DNA of 54,231 nucleotides, taken from contig JAAGZO010001166.1 in NCBI GenBank assembly GCA_024206195.1, positions 1 to 54,231 on the forward strand. The letters run 5' to 3'. The position numbers and the translations under genes were made by a program. A model generated the notes under the pieces. It was not told the DNA's origin, did not search any database, and saw only the letters and a program-made list of their open reading frames with translations. Source of the stretch: a bacterium (GTDB taxonomy: Archaea > Nanoarchaeota > Nanoarchaeia > Woesearchaeales > UBA10216). How positions within the stretch are numbered: position 1 is the first letter of the stretch; each line of letters starts with the position of its first letter. This document shows positions 45,572-52,754 of this stretch, piece after piece.

Positions 45572-46121
45572 TAAACGTATTCCTTGTCACTTCTCGATCT
45601 GTCTTCACGTTATGATGTAGCAGTGCTGTGATCAACTCTTCTTGTACTTCAGCGGCAATCTTGAACTGATCAATCGTATCAAAATTCATATGCCCAAAAA
45701 ACATACAGTTAGGCTTACCATTTCCAAAATCAAATACGACTTCATGCTGACCTTTTAGCGCAATCTCCCTATTCTTTGGATGTGTGCACGGCTCAATGTA
45801 TTTAAAAGAAAGTGGTTTGTCGTAAAACTTTAGATGCTCTTTGCTTCTGATAAATTCACGCATGTCTTTAATTCTTTCAAAAGCAGGTTTTTCAATATCT
45901 TTATGCTTAATATAAAACTGATACATTTCTTCATACTTAAAAGAACCATCAGTAATAATCTCACCTAAAAAAATAAACTCATCATCACTGTATCGATAGA
46001 AAACCAATAACGTTAATTCAAAATCATCGAACGCTACGAAATAAAGATTATCTGTATCATGAATTACAGTGTTGATATCAACGTCTTCATTATAATAGTT
46101 AAGTACATTTCTATAGCGCAT
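45561..46121 (-). CDS. tandem paralogue 6 of an unknown family, 186 aa
   Basis: Family signatures: NLYFVAFDD near the N-terminus, YSDDEFIFLGEIITDG, then KPNCMFFGHMN and the C-terminal helix EVQEELITALLHHNVK. Function unknown. It overlaps its neighbours by 11 bp on each side, which fits translational coupling within one operon. Confidence 0.7.
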   Translation of the reverse strand: MRYRNVLNYYNEDVDINTVIHDTDNLYFVAFDDFELTLLVFYRYSDDEFIFLGEIITDGSFKYEEMYQFYIKHKDIEKPAFERIKDMREFIRSKEHLKFYDKPLSFKYIEPCTHPKNREIALKGQHEVVFDFGNGKPNCMFFGHMNFDTIDQFKIAAEVQEELITALLHHNVKTDREVTRNTFNDL

Positions 46122-46644
46122 GAATTTCAGTTCTCACATTAGATTTTTCTTTCTTAATTCTATCATAATCAAAGTAGCTGTGAAGATATTCAATAATACT
46201 GTCTTCATCTGGCTTATTCACAATTAAAATATTCGCATCTTCATTTAATTCATATTCGCATCTTGAATACAAACCGACATCAATATCATGTTCTGCTACT
46301 GTCGTGTCGTTGATTTTAATACCCAGATTCGACATAACAATTTGATCATCAGCGTGTTGCTTAATTAACTTCTGTAAAAAATGATCTTCAGTATCTTTTG
46401 CTTCAGTGTAAACAGACAATGAAGCACGACCGATGTAATGAAACCCTCGACTATCTTCAATGACTAAATAAAAACCAAGGTTACTGCAACCATCAATATC
46501 AGGAAATTCTTTTCTAAATCCTGCATCCATAATTGAAGATGGAGAGCAACAAAACGAATTCATGTAAGCAACAAAATACTGTTTACCCCAGATATCCGCC
46601 CTGTTTTTATTCTTCGCATATTGAAGTGTTAAAGTACTAAACAT
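46111..46644 (-). CDS. tandem paralogue 5 of an unknown family, 177 aa
   Basis: Family signatures: KQYFVAYMN, GFHYIGRASLSVY, EDANILIVNKP and the C-terminal helix SIIEYLHSYFDYDRIKKEK. Unlike the others it has two cysteines in NSFCCSPS. No known domain. It overlaps the preceding gene by 16 bp and the next by 11 bp. Confidence 0.7.
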   Translation of the reverse strand: MFSTLTLQYAKNKNRADIWGKQYFVAYMNSFCCSPSSIMDAGFRKEFPDIDGCSNLGFYLVIEDSRGFHYIGRASLSVYTEAKDTEDHFLQKLIKQHADDQIVMSNLGIKINDTTVAEHDIDVGLYSRCEYELNEDANILIVNKPDEDSIIEYLHSYFDYDRIKKEKSNVRTEIHAL

Positions 46645-47237
46645 GATGAACGCTCACGTTGCTTATTCTTATTCGATTCTTTAACTGCTTTATGATCCAG
46701 CGCTGCATATAAACACTCGATAATTTCATTTTCATTATCTGTATCATACAACGCTAATACATTACTGTTATTTAAAGCACGCTTAACAGTAGCATTAAAA
46801 TATTGTTCTACATATTCACAATTAAAAGAAGCTTCCATTGTCGGGTACGTAGGAAAGCCTTCAGACGATAACGATCTAATATCAGCATAAGTATTAAAAC
46901 TAATAAAGTAATTCATCCAGACCATATGATCATTTGTGTGTTTTTGAATATCACATGTAAACCGACTTTCATGACCTTTTTTATACGCTTCAGCAACACA
47001 AAAATAACCGATTTTTTCAAGCTCATCTTCAAAACGCTGAACAATTAAAAACTCAATTTGACTGAAGTAATCAAAGCTCTTACATGTGGTTTTATGACTA
47101 AATCTGTCGTTAAAATGTGCAATATCAAATCGTTCACGATCACAGAAGCAATCATAGTCACACAAATAGAAATAATCAGCACCTTTTTTTTCTTTATGCA
47201 AATAATAGTCAAAGAAATTAGTTTTAATGTACTTCAT
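46629..47237 (-). CDS. tandem paralogue 4 of an unknown family, 202 aa
   Basis: Closest in look to paralogue 3. Shared segments are DYFYLCDYD, EDELEKIGYFCVAEAY, SSEGFPTYPTMEASFNCE, NNSNVLALYD and IIECLYAALDHKAVKESNKN. The clear likeness of EGFPTYPT and of the C-terminal helix to the next gene upstream shows that they arose by duplication. Its ATG overlaps the upstream stop by 4 bp. Confidence 0.75.
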   Translation of the reverse strand: MKYIKTNFFDYYLHKEKKGADYFYLCDYDCFCDRERFDIAHFNDRFSHKTTCKSFDYFSQIEFLIVQRFEDELEKIGYFCVAEAYKKGHESRFTCDIQKHTNDHMVWMNYFISFNTYADIRSLSSEGFPTYPTMEASFNCEYVEQYFNATVKRALNNSNVLALYDTDNENEIIECLYAALDHKAVKESNKNKQRERSSCLVL

Positions 47238-47830
47238 AACACCCTCAACTCACGCTTTGCACGTACTCGATTTTTATTAGCTTTTCTTACTGCTCGATAA
47301 TCTAATGCAGCTTGCAATGACCCAATAAAATCTTCAGTACACTCAAATTTATCAACAGTCAGTACATTCTTTTTATATTCAGAAGCTGTTTTAATATATT
47401 TAATTTCATGGTCACATCTTACAAACTCATCAATCTCGACACCAAAAGTCGGGTACGTAGGAAAACCTTCGTTAGCAATTCCGTTGAAATTTGATTTTAG
47501 ATTGAATTCAATACGATAGTTAATGAACCCAACGTTCTGGCTTCGAAACAAACAATGAGAGAAGAAAGTACTCATACAATAATCATTTTTATTATATGTT
47601 TTAGCAAGTTTAATATAACCTACTCTTTCAAATTCATCATCTGACTTTTGAATAACATAAAGTACCAACCAGTCAAAAAACTTATCTGTTGCTCTTTCAT
47701 TAGCATCAAGCTCATAGTAATTTTTAGTAAGAACTCGCATGCAAATTTCACTGCGCTCAACTAGAAAAAAGTAATCACTGTCTTCTTTAATTTTATTATG
47801 CCAAATATTCACGAATTCAAAAAAACTCAT
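47234..47830 (-). CDS. tandem paralogue 3 of an unknown family, 198 aa
   Basis: Shared segments: DYFFLVERS, SDDEFERVGYIKLAKTY, NEGFPTYPTFGVEID, KKNVLTVDKF and DFIGSLQAALDYRAVRKANKN. It overlaps both neighbours by 4 bp (ATGA). It is strongly AT-rich, as is the whole operon. Function unknown. Confidence 0.75.
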   Translation of the reverse strand: MSFFEFVNIWHNKIKEDSDYFFLVERSEICMRVLTKNYYELDANERATDKFFDWLVLYVIQKSDDEFERVGYIKLAKTYNKNDYCMSTFFSHCLFRSQNVGFINYRIEFNLKSNFNGIANEGFPTYPTFGVEIDEFVRCDHEIKYIKTASEYKKNVLTVDKFECTEDFIGSLQAALDYRAVRKANKNRVRAKRELRVL

Positions 47831-48516
47831 AACGAATCTACTCCGCGCTTTTTCTTATCTTTCTTTGATGACAATAGAATACGTCGTGCAATCACCGCTT
47901 CTAATAAATATTCAGCTGGCATATAAGTGTTATCATCTGAGAAGTAAATAATATTTGAGTCTTCAGCGTGCATATGTTCAAACTGTAATGTAAATTCATT
48001 ATTCTGACTGTTTTTTAAATTAATGCGACACGGCAGAAAACAGTACTTAATTCCCTCTGTAAGTCGGTAATTAAAGTTCATTGCAAACACGTCTTTAATA
48101 ATGAGTAATTCACCTAATTTCTTAATCTGATCATCGATCACTTTAAACATTGTTAACTGAACTTCATCACCTACCCATGCGTCTTCGAACGCAATGAAGT
48201 ACACGTTGTCATCAATGAGTTCGTTATAGATCGATTCATCTCTAAACGACTTATCAAAGTGCTGCATAGCATTGTCATGATCTTGCTCGATAATCATAAC
48301 GTTGCGTTCTTCATCTCGCATATGGTCCACCAGCTCACTGACTGTATTGAAACTGGCTTCACGTAAGTAGTACTTGCGCTTGAGTAGTCGCTTATCAGAG
48401 TTCGTTACAGCACGTGTATATGCAAAGTCTTCAACGCCTACGTGATGCTGACCGTATAGACCCTCGTTAACGCTAATAAAGGCATCGATCTCGGTAGATT
48501 GTTTAATGTGCTTCAT
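47827..48516 (-). CDS. tandem paralogue 2 of an unknown family, 229 aa
   Basis: It has an N-terminal extension of about 75 residues before the family core. Core segments: NVYFIAFED, DDQIKKLGELLIIKD, FTLQFEHMHAEDSNIIYFSDD and the C-terminal helix YLLEAVIARRILLSSKKDKKKR. It overlaps both neighbours by 4 bp. No known domain or motif. Confidence 0.72.
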   Translation of the reverse strand: MKHIKQSTEIDAFISVNEGLYGQHHVGVEDFAYTRAVTNSDKRLLKRKYYLREASFNTVSELVDHMRDEERNVMIIEQDHDNAMQHFDKSFRDESIYNELIDDNVYFIAFEDAWVGDEVQLTMFKVIDDQIKKLGELLIIKDVFAMNFNYRLTEGIKYCFLPCRINLKNSQNNEFTLQFEHMHAEDSNIIYFSDDNTYMPAEYLLEAVIARRILLSSKKDKKKRGVDSL

Positions 48517-49256
48517 AGTGTCTTGAACTCCTGCAGGGCTTTAGAGCGTAACTTCTCATCACTATCAATCAGAGCTTCACGTACATGGAAACACTCTGTC
48601 ACGTGCTCAGAAATCGGCTTAAACTTATCGGCAAATACAAGGTTTGAGTCTTTGAAATCACAGTGTTTGATTTCAATTTCAAACCAAAAGTCGTCGTCAT
48701 GTGTTAACTCAATGCGGTACGGTAGAAAGCCGCAATAGTGAACTAATGGATCAACATTGACGGTATCCTGCAGCCGGGTTACATCATGATCATTGTAGAA
48801 ATCTGCCATCCCTGCCCACTCAAACTGATCCCCTTCACGTCGGTAAATTGTGAAGTCCATACCGAATGGGATGCTAGAGAAATTGGCAACACTGAACAGA
48901 AGATCGTTGCATTCAAAGTCTTTGAAATTCTCTGAGTACATTGTGTTATACCCGTCTAGCATGATGTAGTTTTTCTGAAAATCAGCTGCGCTAAATTGAA
49001 CTAAACCAAATGAAAGCGCTGAATTTAAATATTCATCAATATTTACAATATCTTTAATATCTACTTCATCTTCATAAAAACCTTCTGAATTTTCATAAAA
49101 GCCTTCGATAAAAGAATCTTTTTGAACACTACTAAATGAGAGTTTATGAAAAATATCTTTCATCTCACCGGCCACAATTGTGTTGTTTTCTACACCGCTC
49201 ACATGCTTTTTAATTGTTGGCACAACTGTTTTAAATCCACCGAGTTTAATCTTCAT
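48513..49256 (-). CDS. tandem paralogue 1 of an unknown family, 247 aa
   Basis: The start is taken at ATG 49256 (MKIKLGGFK), which has AGGGG upstream and overlaps the integrase by only 11 bp. A start at 49346 would overlap by 101 bp. After an N-terminal extension the family core shows NDLLFSVANF, GDQFEWAGMADFYND, FEIEIKHCDFKDSNLVFAD and a C-terminal helix VREALIDSDEKLRSKAL. It is the most diverged member. Function unknown. Confidence 0.7.
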   Translation of the reverse strand: MKIKLGGFKTVVPTIKKHVSGVENNTIVAGEMKDIFHKLSFSSVQKDSFIEGFYENSEGFYEDEVDIKDIVNIDEYLNSALSFGLVQFSAADFQKNYIMLDGYNTMYSENFKDFECNDLLFSVANFSSIPFGMDFTIYRREGDQFEWAGMADFYNDHDVTRLQDTVNVDPLVHYCGFLPYRIELTHDDDFWFEIEIKHCDFKDSNLVFADKFKPISEHVTECFHVREALIDSDEKLRSKALQEFKTL

Positions 49257-50646
49257 GAATCCAACCCCTAATACTTTCCAATTCTTTTCTAAAGCAGATC
49301 TTTTCAATCTCTTCTTGCAGTACAGCCGGTTCATACTCTTCTGCATAAACCTCTTCTGTTAAGTCACCATCACCATGACCTGCAATTGCTTTACGTAACA
49401 AAATGGGTACTTTCTTTTGTTTTAATTCATGTAAGAGCGTATGACGAAATGAGTGAAAATCTTTTTTGGGTTTTAAATTAAACAAACCTAGCTTCTTACG
49501 ATACTCACCAAACCACTTCGACGGCTGTGCAAAATCACCAATCGAATTTCGTTGCACATTAAACAACTGGTCTTCTTGTCTATTAACAAAGTGTAAAAAA
49601 CCCAACTCAATCAGATGTGAATGCACGGGTACTTTACGAATACTGTTATCATTTTTAACCTTGCCGTTGTCTTCGTTGATATCAATGATAAAAACGCCGT
49701 CAACGCTATACACATCATTAACCGTCAGCTGACATAATTCTGCTAATCTACCTCCTGTATAAAGTCCGATTAATGGCAACCAGAATTGAAAGGTTTGTGT
49801 GTAGCTGTGGTTAATATAAACAGTCGTGGCAAACATTCGCGTGAGATCGTGTTTTGTATAACGAGTACGACCTGTTTTCTTTTTCTTTTTATTAGTACGA
49901 ATATGCAGAGATGTAGCATGGTTGATATCAATATGATCATGCGCAACACAGTAGTTTAAAAACTGACTTAAACGCGTGATGTATTTATTAAATGTGCGTA
50001 CATCAATCAGCATGTGCTCTGGAATATCCATTTCCATGAGTTCAGCAAAGGTTTTATCTTTATACGCGGCTTTTTTCTTGCGATTTGCGGGATAGCTCAT
50101 GAGTGCTTTTTTGAAATCAACAAAGTCTTTCTTTGTTAATGTGCACATGACTACATCACCCGTAAACTCTAATAAGATGCCGGGTGCTAATACATAATCA
50201 TTAATGGTCTTAATCGTTAGATCTTGTTTATGCAGACTGGTTTTATATTCTTTAATGCACAGAGAAATTAATAAGCCACACACATCGTTAATCTCTTTCT
50301 CAACTGTGATTAATTCTGTTTGTGTAGATAGCACTTCCTTTGGGATTACTTCGGGGACTGTCTGAATCCGAGGAAAAGAAATGTCATTAGGTAAAATATT
50401 TAAACTGTTTAGATGTAACTGCTGCTCAAGCGTTGAAAACTGCATCTTCAGCTGAGAAAGCAGCATATCCGCCCGAACCTGCGCAATTTCAGGGTCTGAA
50501 GTCTTGAGAGTCTTTGTGATTTCACGTCGATTGAGATGTTCGACGAGATGAGTTGGCACACGTACACGCAGATAATACGAGTTACCGCGCTTTACAATGT
50601 GTTTTAAATTTTTGTGTAGCAATTTGTGTAGCATTTTGTGTATCAC
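49246..50646 (-). CDS. int: tyrosine recombinase integrase of the island
   Basis: A 466-residue integrase. The N-terminal part LKHIVKRGNSYYLRVRVP matches the DUF6538-type start, then a core-binding domain (about 125-260) and a catalytic domain with R300 (TGGRLAEL), H398 and R401 (HSFRHT), H424 (AGHGD) and nucleophile Y434. It lies at the tRNA-Ala end, the usual place for an island integrase. The first codons are formed by the 12-bp arm repeats (reading HKMLHKLLHKN), so translation may start at GTG 50646 or ATG 50634. It heads an operon with seven paralogues. Confidence 0.93.
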   Translation of the reverse strand: MIHKMLHKLLHKNLKHIVKRGNSYYLRVRVPTHLVEHLNRREITKTLKTSDPEIAQVRADMLLSQLKMQFSTLEQQLHLNSLNILPNDISFPRIQTVPEVIPKEVLSTQTELITVEKEINDVCGLLISLCIKEYKTSLHKQDLTIKTINDYVLAPGILLEFTGDVVMCTLTKKDFVDFKKALMSYPANRKKKAAYKDKTFAELMEMDIPEHMLIDVRTFNKYITRLSQFLNYCVAHDHIDINHATSLHIRTNKKKKKTGRTRYTKHDLTRMFATTVYINHSYTQTFQFWLPLIGLYTGGRLAELCQLTVNDVYSVDGVFIIDINEDNGKVKNDNSIRKVPVHSHLIELGFLHFVNRQEDQLFNVQRNSIGDFAQPSKWFGEYRKKLGLFNLKPKKDFHSFRHTLLHELKQKKVPILLRKAIAGHGDGDLTEEVYAEEYEPAVLQEEIEKICFRKELESIRGWIHED

Positions 50647-50686
50647 TCATTTTAGAGCTACACACAGACGCGCTATTGAACACAAG
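50614..50686. repeat. right arm-type integrase site array
   Basis: Direct octamers at 50614 (GTGTAGCA), 50626 (GTGTAGCA) and 50638 (GTGTATCA), spaced exactly 12 bp, then GACGCGCTATTGAACACAAG at 50667. The same elements are at 2658-2714. The octamers overlap the 5' end of the integrase gene, so integrase binding here could also repress its own operon. Confidence 0.7.
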
Positions 50687-50742
50687 AAAACCCTGAATAA
50701 TCAATGGGCTAGCTAGGCTTTAAGTGGAAAGGTTGGGCAAAT

Positions 50743-50785
50743 TGGTGGAGCCTAGCGGGATCGAACCGCTGACCTGTTCTTGCGG
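50743..50785 (-). repeat. second tRNA-Ala 3' fragment, with intact alternative T-stem
   Basis: On the minus strand it ends CTAGGCTCCACCA and has the T-arm AGCGG-TTCGATC-CCGCT, fully paired but different from the resident tRNA (AGGAG / CTCCT). It abuts the intact gene. The preserved pairing suggests that it came from another tRNA-Ala gene, carried in by an element, rather than from decay of this one. Confidence 0.75.
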
Positions 50786-50861
50786 TGGTGGAGCCTAGGA
50801 GGATCGAACTCCTGACCTGTTCGCTGCCAGCGAACCGCTCTCCCAGCTGAGCTAAGGCCCC
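50786..50861 (-). tRNA. tRNA-Ala(GGC), with attR core in its 3' end
   Basis: A 76-nt cloverleaf with encoded CCA. The acceptor stem is GGGGCCT / AGGCTCC, followed by the D-arm GCTCAGCTGGGAGAGC. The anticodon stem GTTCG/CGAAC has loop CTGGCAG, giving anticodon GGC. The T-arm is AGGAG-TTCGATC-CTCCT. The last 32 bp are repeated at 2542-2573. Integration preserves the complete gene. Confidence 0.96.
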
Positions 50862-51038
50862 ATAAGATGAAGTGAGGCTATATTAAAGAGCACTCAAAGT
50901 TGAGTCAAGCTGTTTGTATTTCTTTAAAATCCAGCTAGTTCAATAAGTTAGATTATTCTAACTCTTTAGATTTCCAACCCATTTAGAAAGCAGGTATGGT
51001 TTTTCATTCTGCACCGGCCTTACTGCTATAATCGAGCA

Positions 51039-52694
51039 ATGGACCTGACACCTACTCCTCTATCTGATCCTCTTTATTACCTGAAAAATGCTCGACTTGT
51101 GATCCTTTGGGTTTTGAATCATCACTCGGATCTTCTAAAACCCGATGAGATAGAGACGCTTGAGTTAATTCAGAAGCTGGATACCAAGAGCTGTGCCTTG
51201 CTGATTCGTATGGTGATGCGTAAAGGGGTACTGTTTCGTACAGATCAACTCAATTACAAAGAGATTCCTGATCTTAATCAGGCTCTGACCACCCTTTCCA
51301 GCTCAGGGCTCGTTGATACTAATGCAGACATCAACCTTGCAGAACTATGTCAGCTCTGTCGAAAAAATGAGTGCTATCAGTTTTCCAGCTATCAATTGGA
51401 TAGTGGATTGGTTAAGAGTTCCGACAGCAAATCCAGATTGGTCGCTCTATTAAATAAACATTGCTCAGATTCACTTTCACAGCCCCTCAACACTTGGTGG
51501 CCTGAAGCCTCATTTAATGTTGTCGCTATAGATTGTATGGATCTATTTGACCGTATTCGTCTGATGTTCTTTGGTAATCTATATCAGGATCTGACCGAGT
51601 TTGTTCTTACAGAGCTTGGAGTACAACGCTATGAGACGGTTGAGTTCTTGGCGGGAACTCGCGCATTTTCACACCGGAGAGAGATCGACTGTTATTTAAA
51701 GTTGGCAGAACTTTCTGAACAATTAGAAAAGGGTGAGCCTGCAGCAGATCTAGCTCAGCAACTTCCCAAAAACCTCCCTTCTCCCTGGCTAGCAAGAAAA
51801 CTGGATAAGCTCTTATTACAACTGGCACAGCAAGCTGAACGAGAACAAGATGTATCACTGGCATTAAAACTCTATGAGCAATGCCAGCTGGATGAAGCGA
51901 TGATTCGCGGATATCGTCTTCGTGAAAAAAGCGATCAGCCTGAAGAGCTTTTTGAGGAAATAAGAAGCCGCTTACAAGAGGCTCAAAACCCTCTAACAGC
52001 GATGCTTCTGGAAAGGATCTGTAAACGGAGTGCTAAAAAAGGGGAAATAGACTACCAGAGCTCAGATAGGGTCGTTATTCCAACCCACCACATTTCTCTT
52101 GATCTGCAATCAGGCCTTAATGTTGAAAACGTAGTTATTAATTGGCTTAACCAAAAGTCTGGTAATGCTTATCATGTAGAGAATTCCTTATTTACCGGTA
52201 TGTTTGCCCTTCTATTCTGGCCCGCTCTTTTTGCTCCTGTTAAAGGCGCCTTCTTCAATCCATTTCAAAGTGCACCTGCAGATCTCTATCACCCTGAGTT
52301 TATGCAGCAACGTCAGGGATTGATGGATGAGGGGTTTAACGCATTAGATAATGGTGATTATAAAGAGATTATTCAGCATCACTGGAATACTAAATTAGGT
52401 ACTAGCTGTACTTTGGTTAACTGGAAAGTACTGTCAGAAGAGATTATTGAGCAGGCGATTAACTGTATTCCCGCTTCTGACCTTAAAGTTATTTTTCAAC
52501 ATATGCTTTCTGACCTTAGAGAACACCGTAAAGGCTTACCGGACCTGATCCATTTCGATCCTGCTAATAAAAGTTATCAACTTATTGAAGTCAAAGGCCC
52601 AGGTGACCGACTACAGGACCACCAGCGGATCTGGATTGAATTTCTGCTCGATACAAAGATACCTGTCAATGTGTATCAGGTTCGTGCAGATTAA
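51039..52694 (+). CDS. FAN1-like VRR-NUC nuclease
   Basis: A 551-residue protein, the usual length for bacterial FAN1. The C-terminal VRR-NUC domain shows RKGLPDLIHF (D502) and LIEVKGPGDRLQDHQRIWI (E517, K519), the PD-ExK active site. The N-terminal half carries a SAP-like DNA-binding region and TPR-like helices. Known: a structure-specific 5' flap nuclease and exonuclease that helps unhook interstrand crosslinks. It is host chromosome, convergent with gltX, and shares a terminator with it. Confidence 0.92.
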   Translation: MDLTPTPLSDPLYYLKNARLVILWVLNHHSDLLKPDEIETLELIQKLDTKSCALLIRMVMRKGVLFRTDQLNYKEIPDLNQALTTLSSSGLVDTNADINLAELCQLCRKNECYQFSSYQLDSGLVKSSDSKSRLVALLNKHCSDSLSQPLNTWWPEASFNVVAIDCMDLFDRIRLMFFGNLYQDLTEFVLTELGVQRYETVEFLAGTRAFSHRREIDCYLKLAELSEQLEKGEPAADLAQQLPKNLPSPWLARKLDKLLLQLAQQAEREQDVSLALKLYEQCQLDEAMIRGYRLREKSDQPEELFEEIRSRLQEAQNPLTAMLLERICKRSAKKGEIDYQSSDRVVIPTHHISLDLQSGLNVENVVINWLNQKSGNAYHVENSLFTGMFALLFWPALFAPVKGAFFNPFQSAPADLYHPEFMQQRQGLMDEGFNALDNGDYKEIIQHHWNTKLGTSCTLVNWKVLSEEIIEQAINCIPASDLKVIFQHMLSDLREHRKGLPDLIHFDPANKSYQLIEVKGPGDRLQDHQRIWIEFLLDTKIPVNVYQVRAD

Positions 52695-52713
52695 TTACCT
52701 GAACGCTAGGCAC

Positions 52714-52741
52714 AAAAAAAGCCGCTAATCAGCGGCTTTTT
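52714..52741. terminator. bidirectional intrinsic terminator
   Basis: AAAAAAAGCCGCT, loop, AGCGGCTTTTT between the convergent FAN1-like gene and gltX. The 7-bp GC-rich stem with A-tract and T-tract works in both directions. Confidence 0.95.
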
Positions 52742-52754
52742 CATTATTGAAGAA

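Larger units (their letters stand above)
2542..50785. mobile_element. integrated genomic island of about 48.2 kb in tRNA-Ala(GGC)
   Basis: The boundaries come from the 32-bp direct repeat of the tRNA 3' end. The content fits a mobile element: tyrosine recombinases at both ends, ParA partition genes, a primase and a replication-type helicase, an H-NS-like protein, and a large defence cargo (BREX and several further modules). I see no relaxase, coupling protein or type IV secretion gene, so it is not a self-transmissible conjugative element on this evidence. It resembles an integrative plasmid or a phage- or ICE-mobilised island. Confidence 0.88.

Noticed and set aside
2542..50785. Integrative conjugative element or prophage
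   Set aside because: No relaxase, VirB/Tra, coupling protein, capsid, terminase or tail gene is visible in the island.
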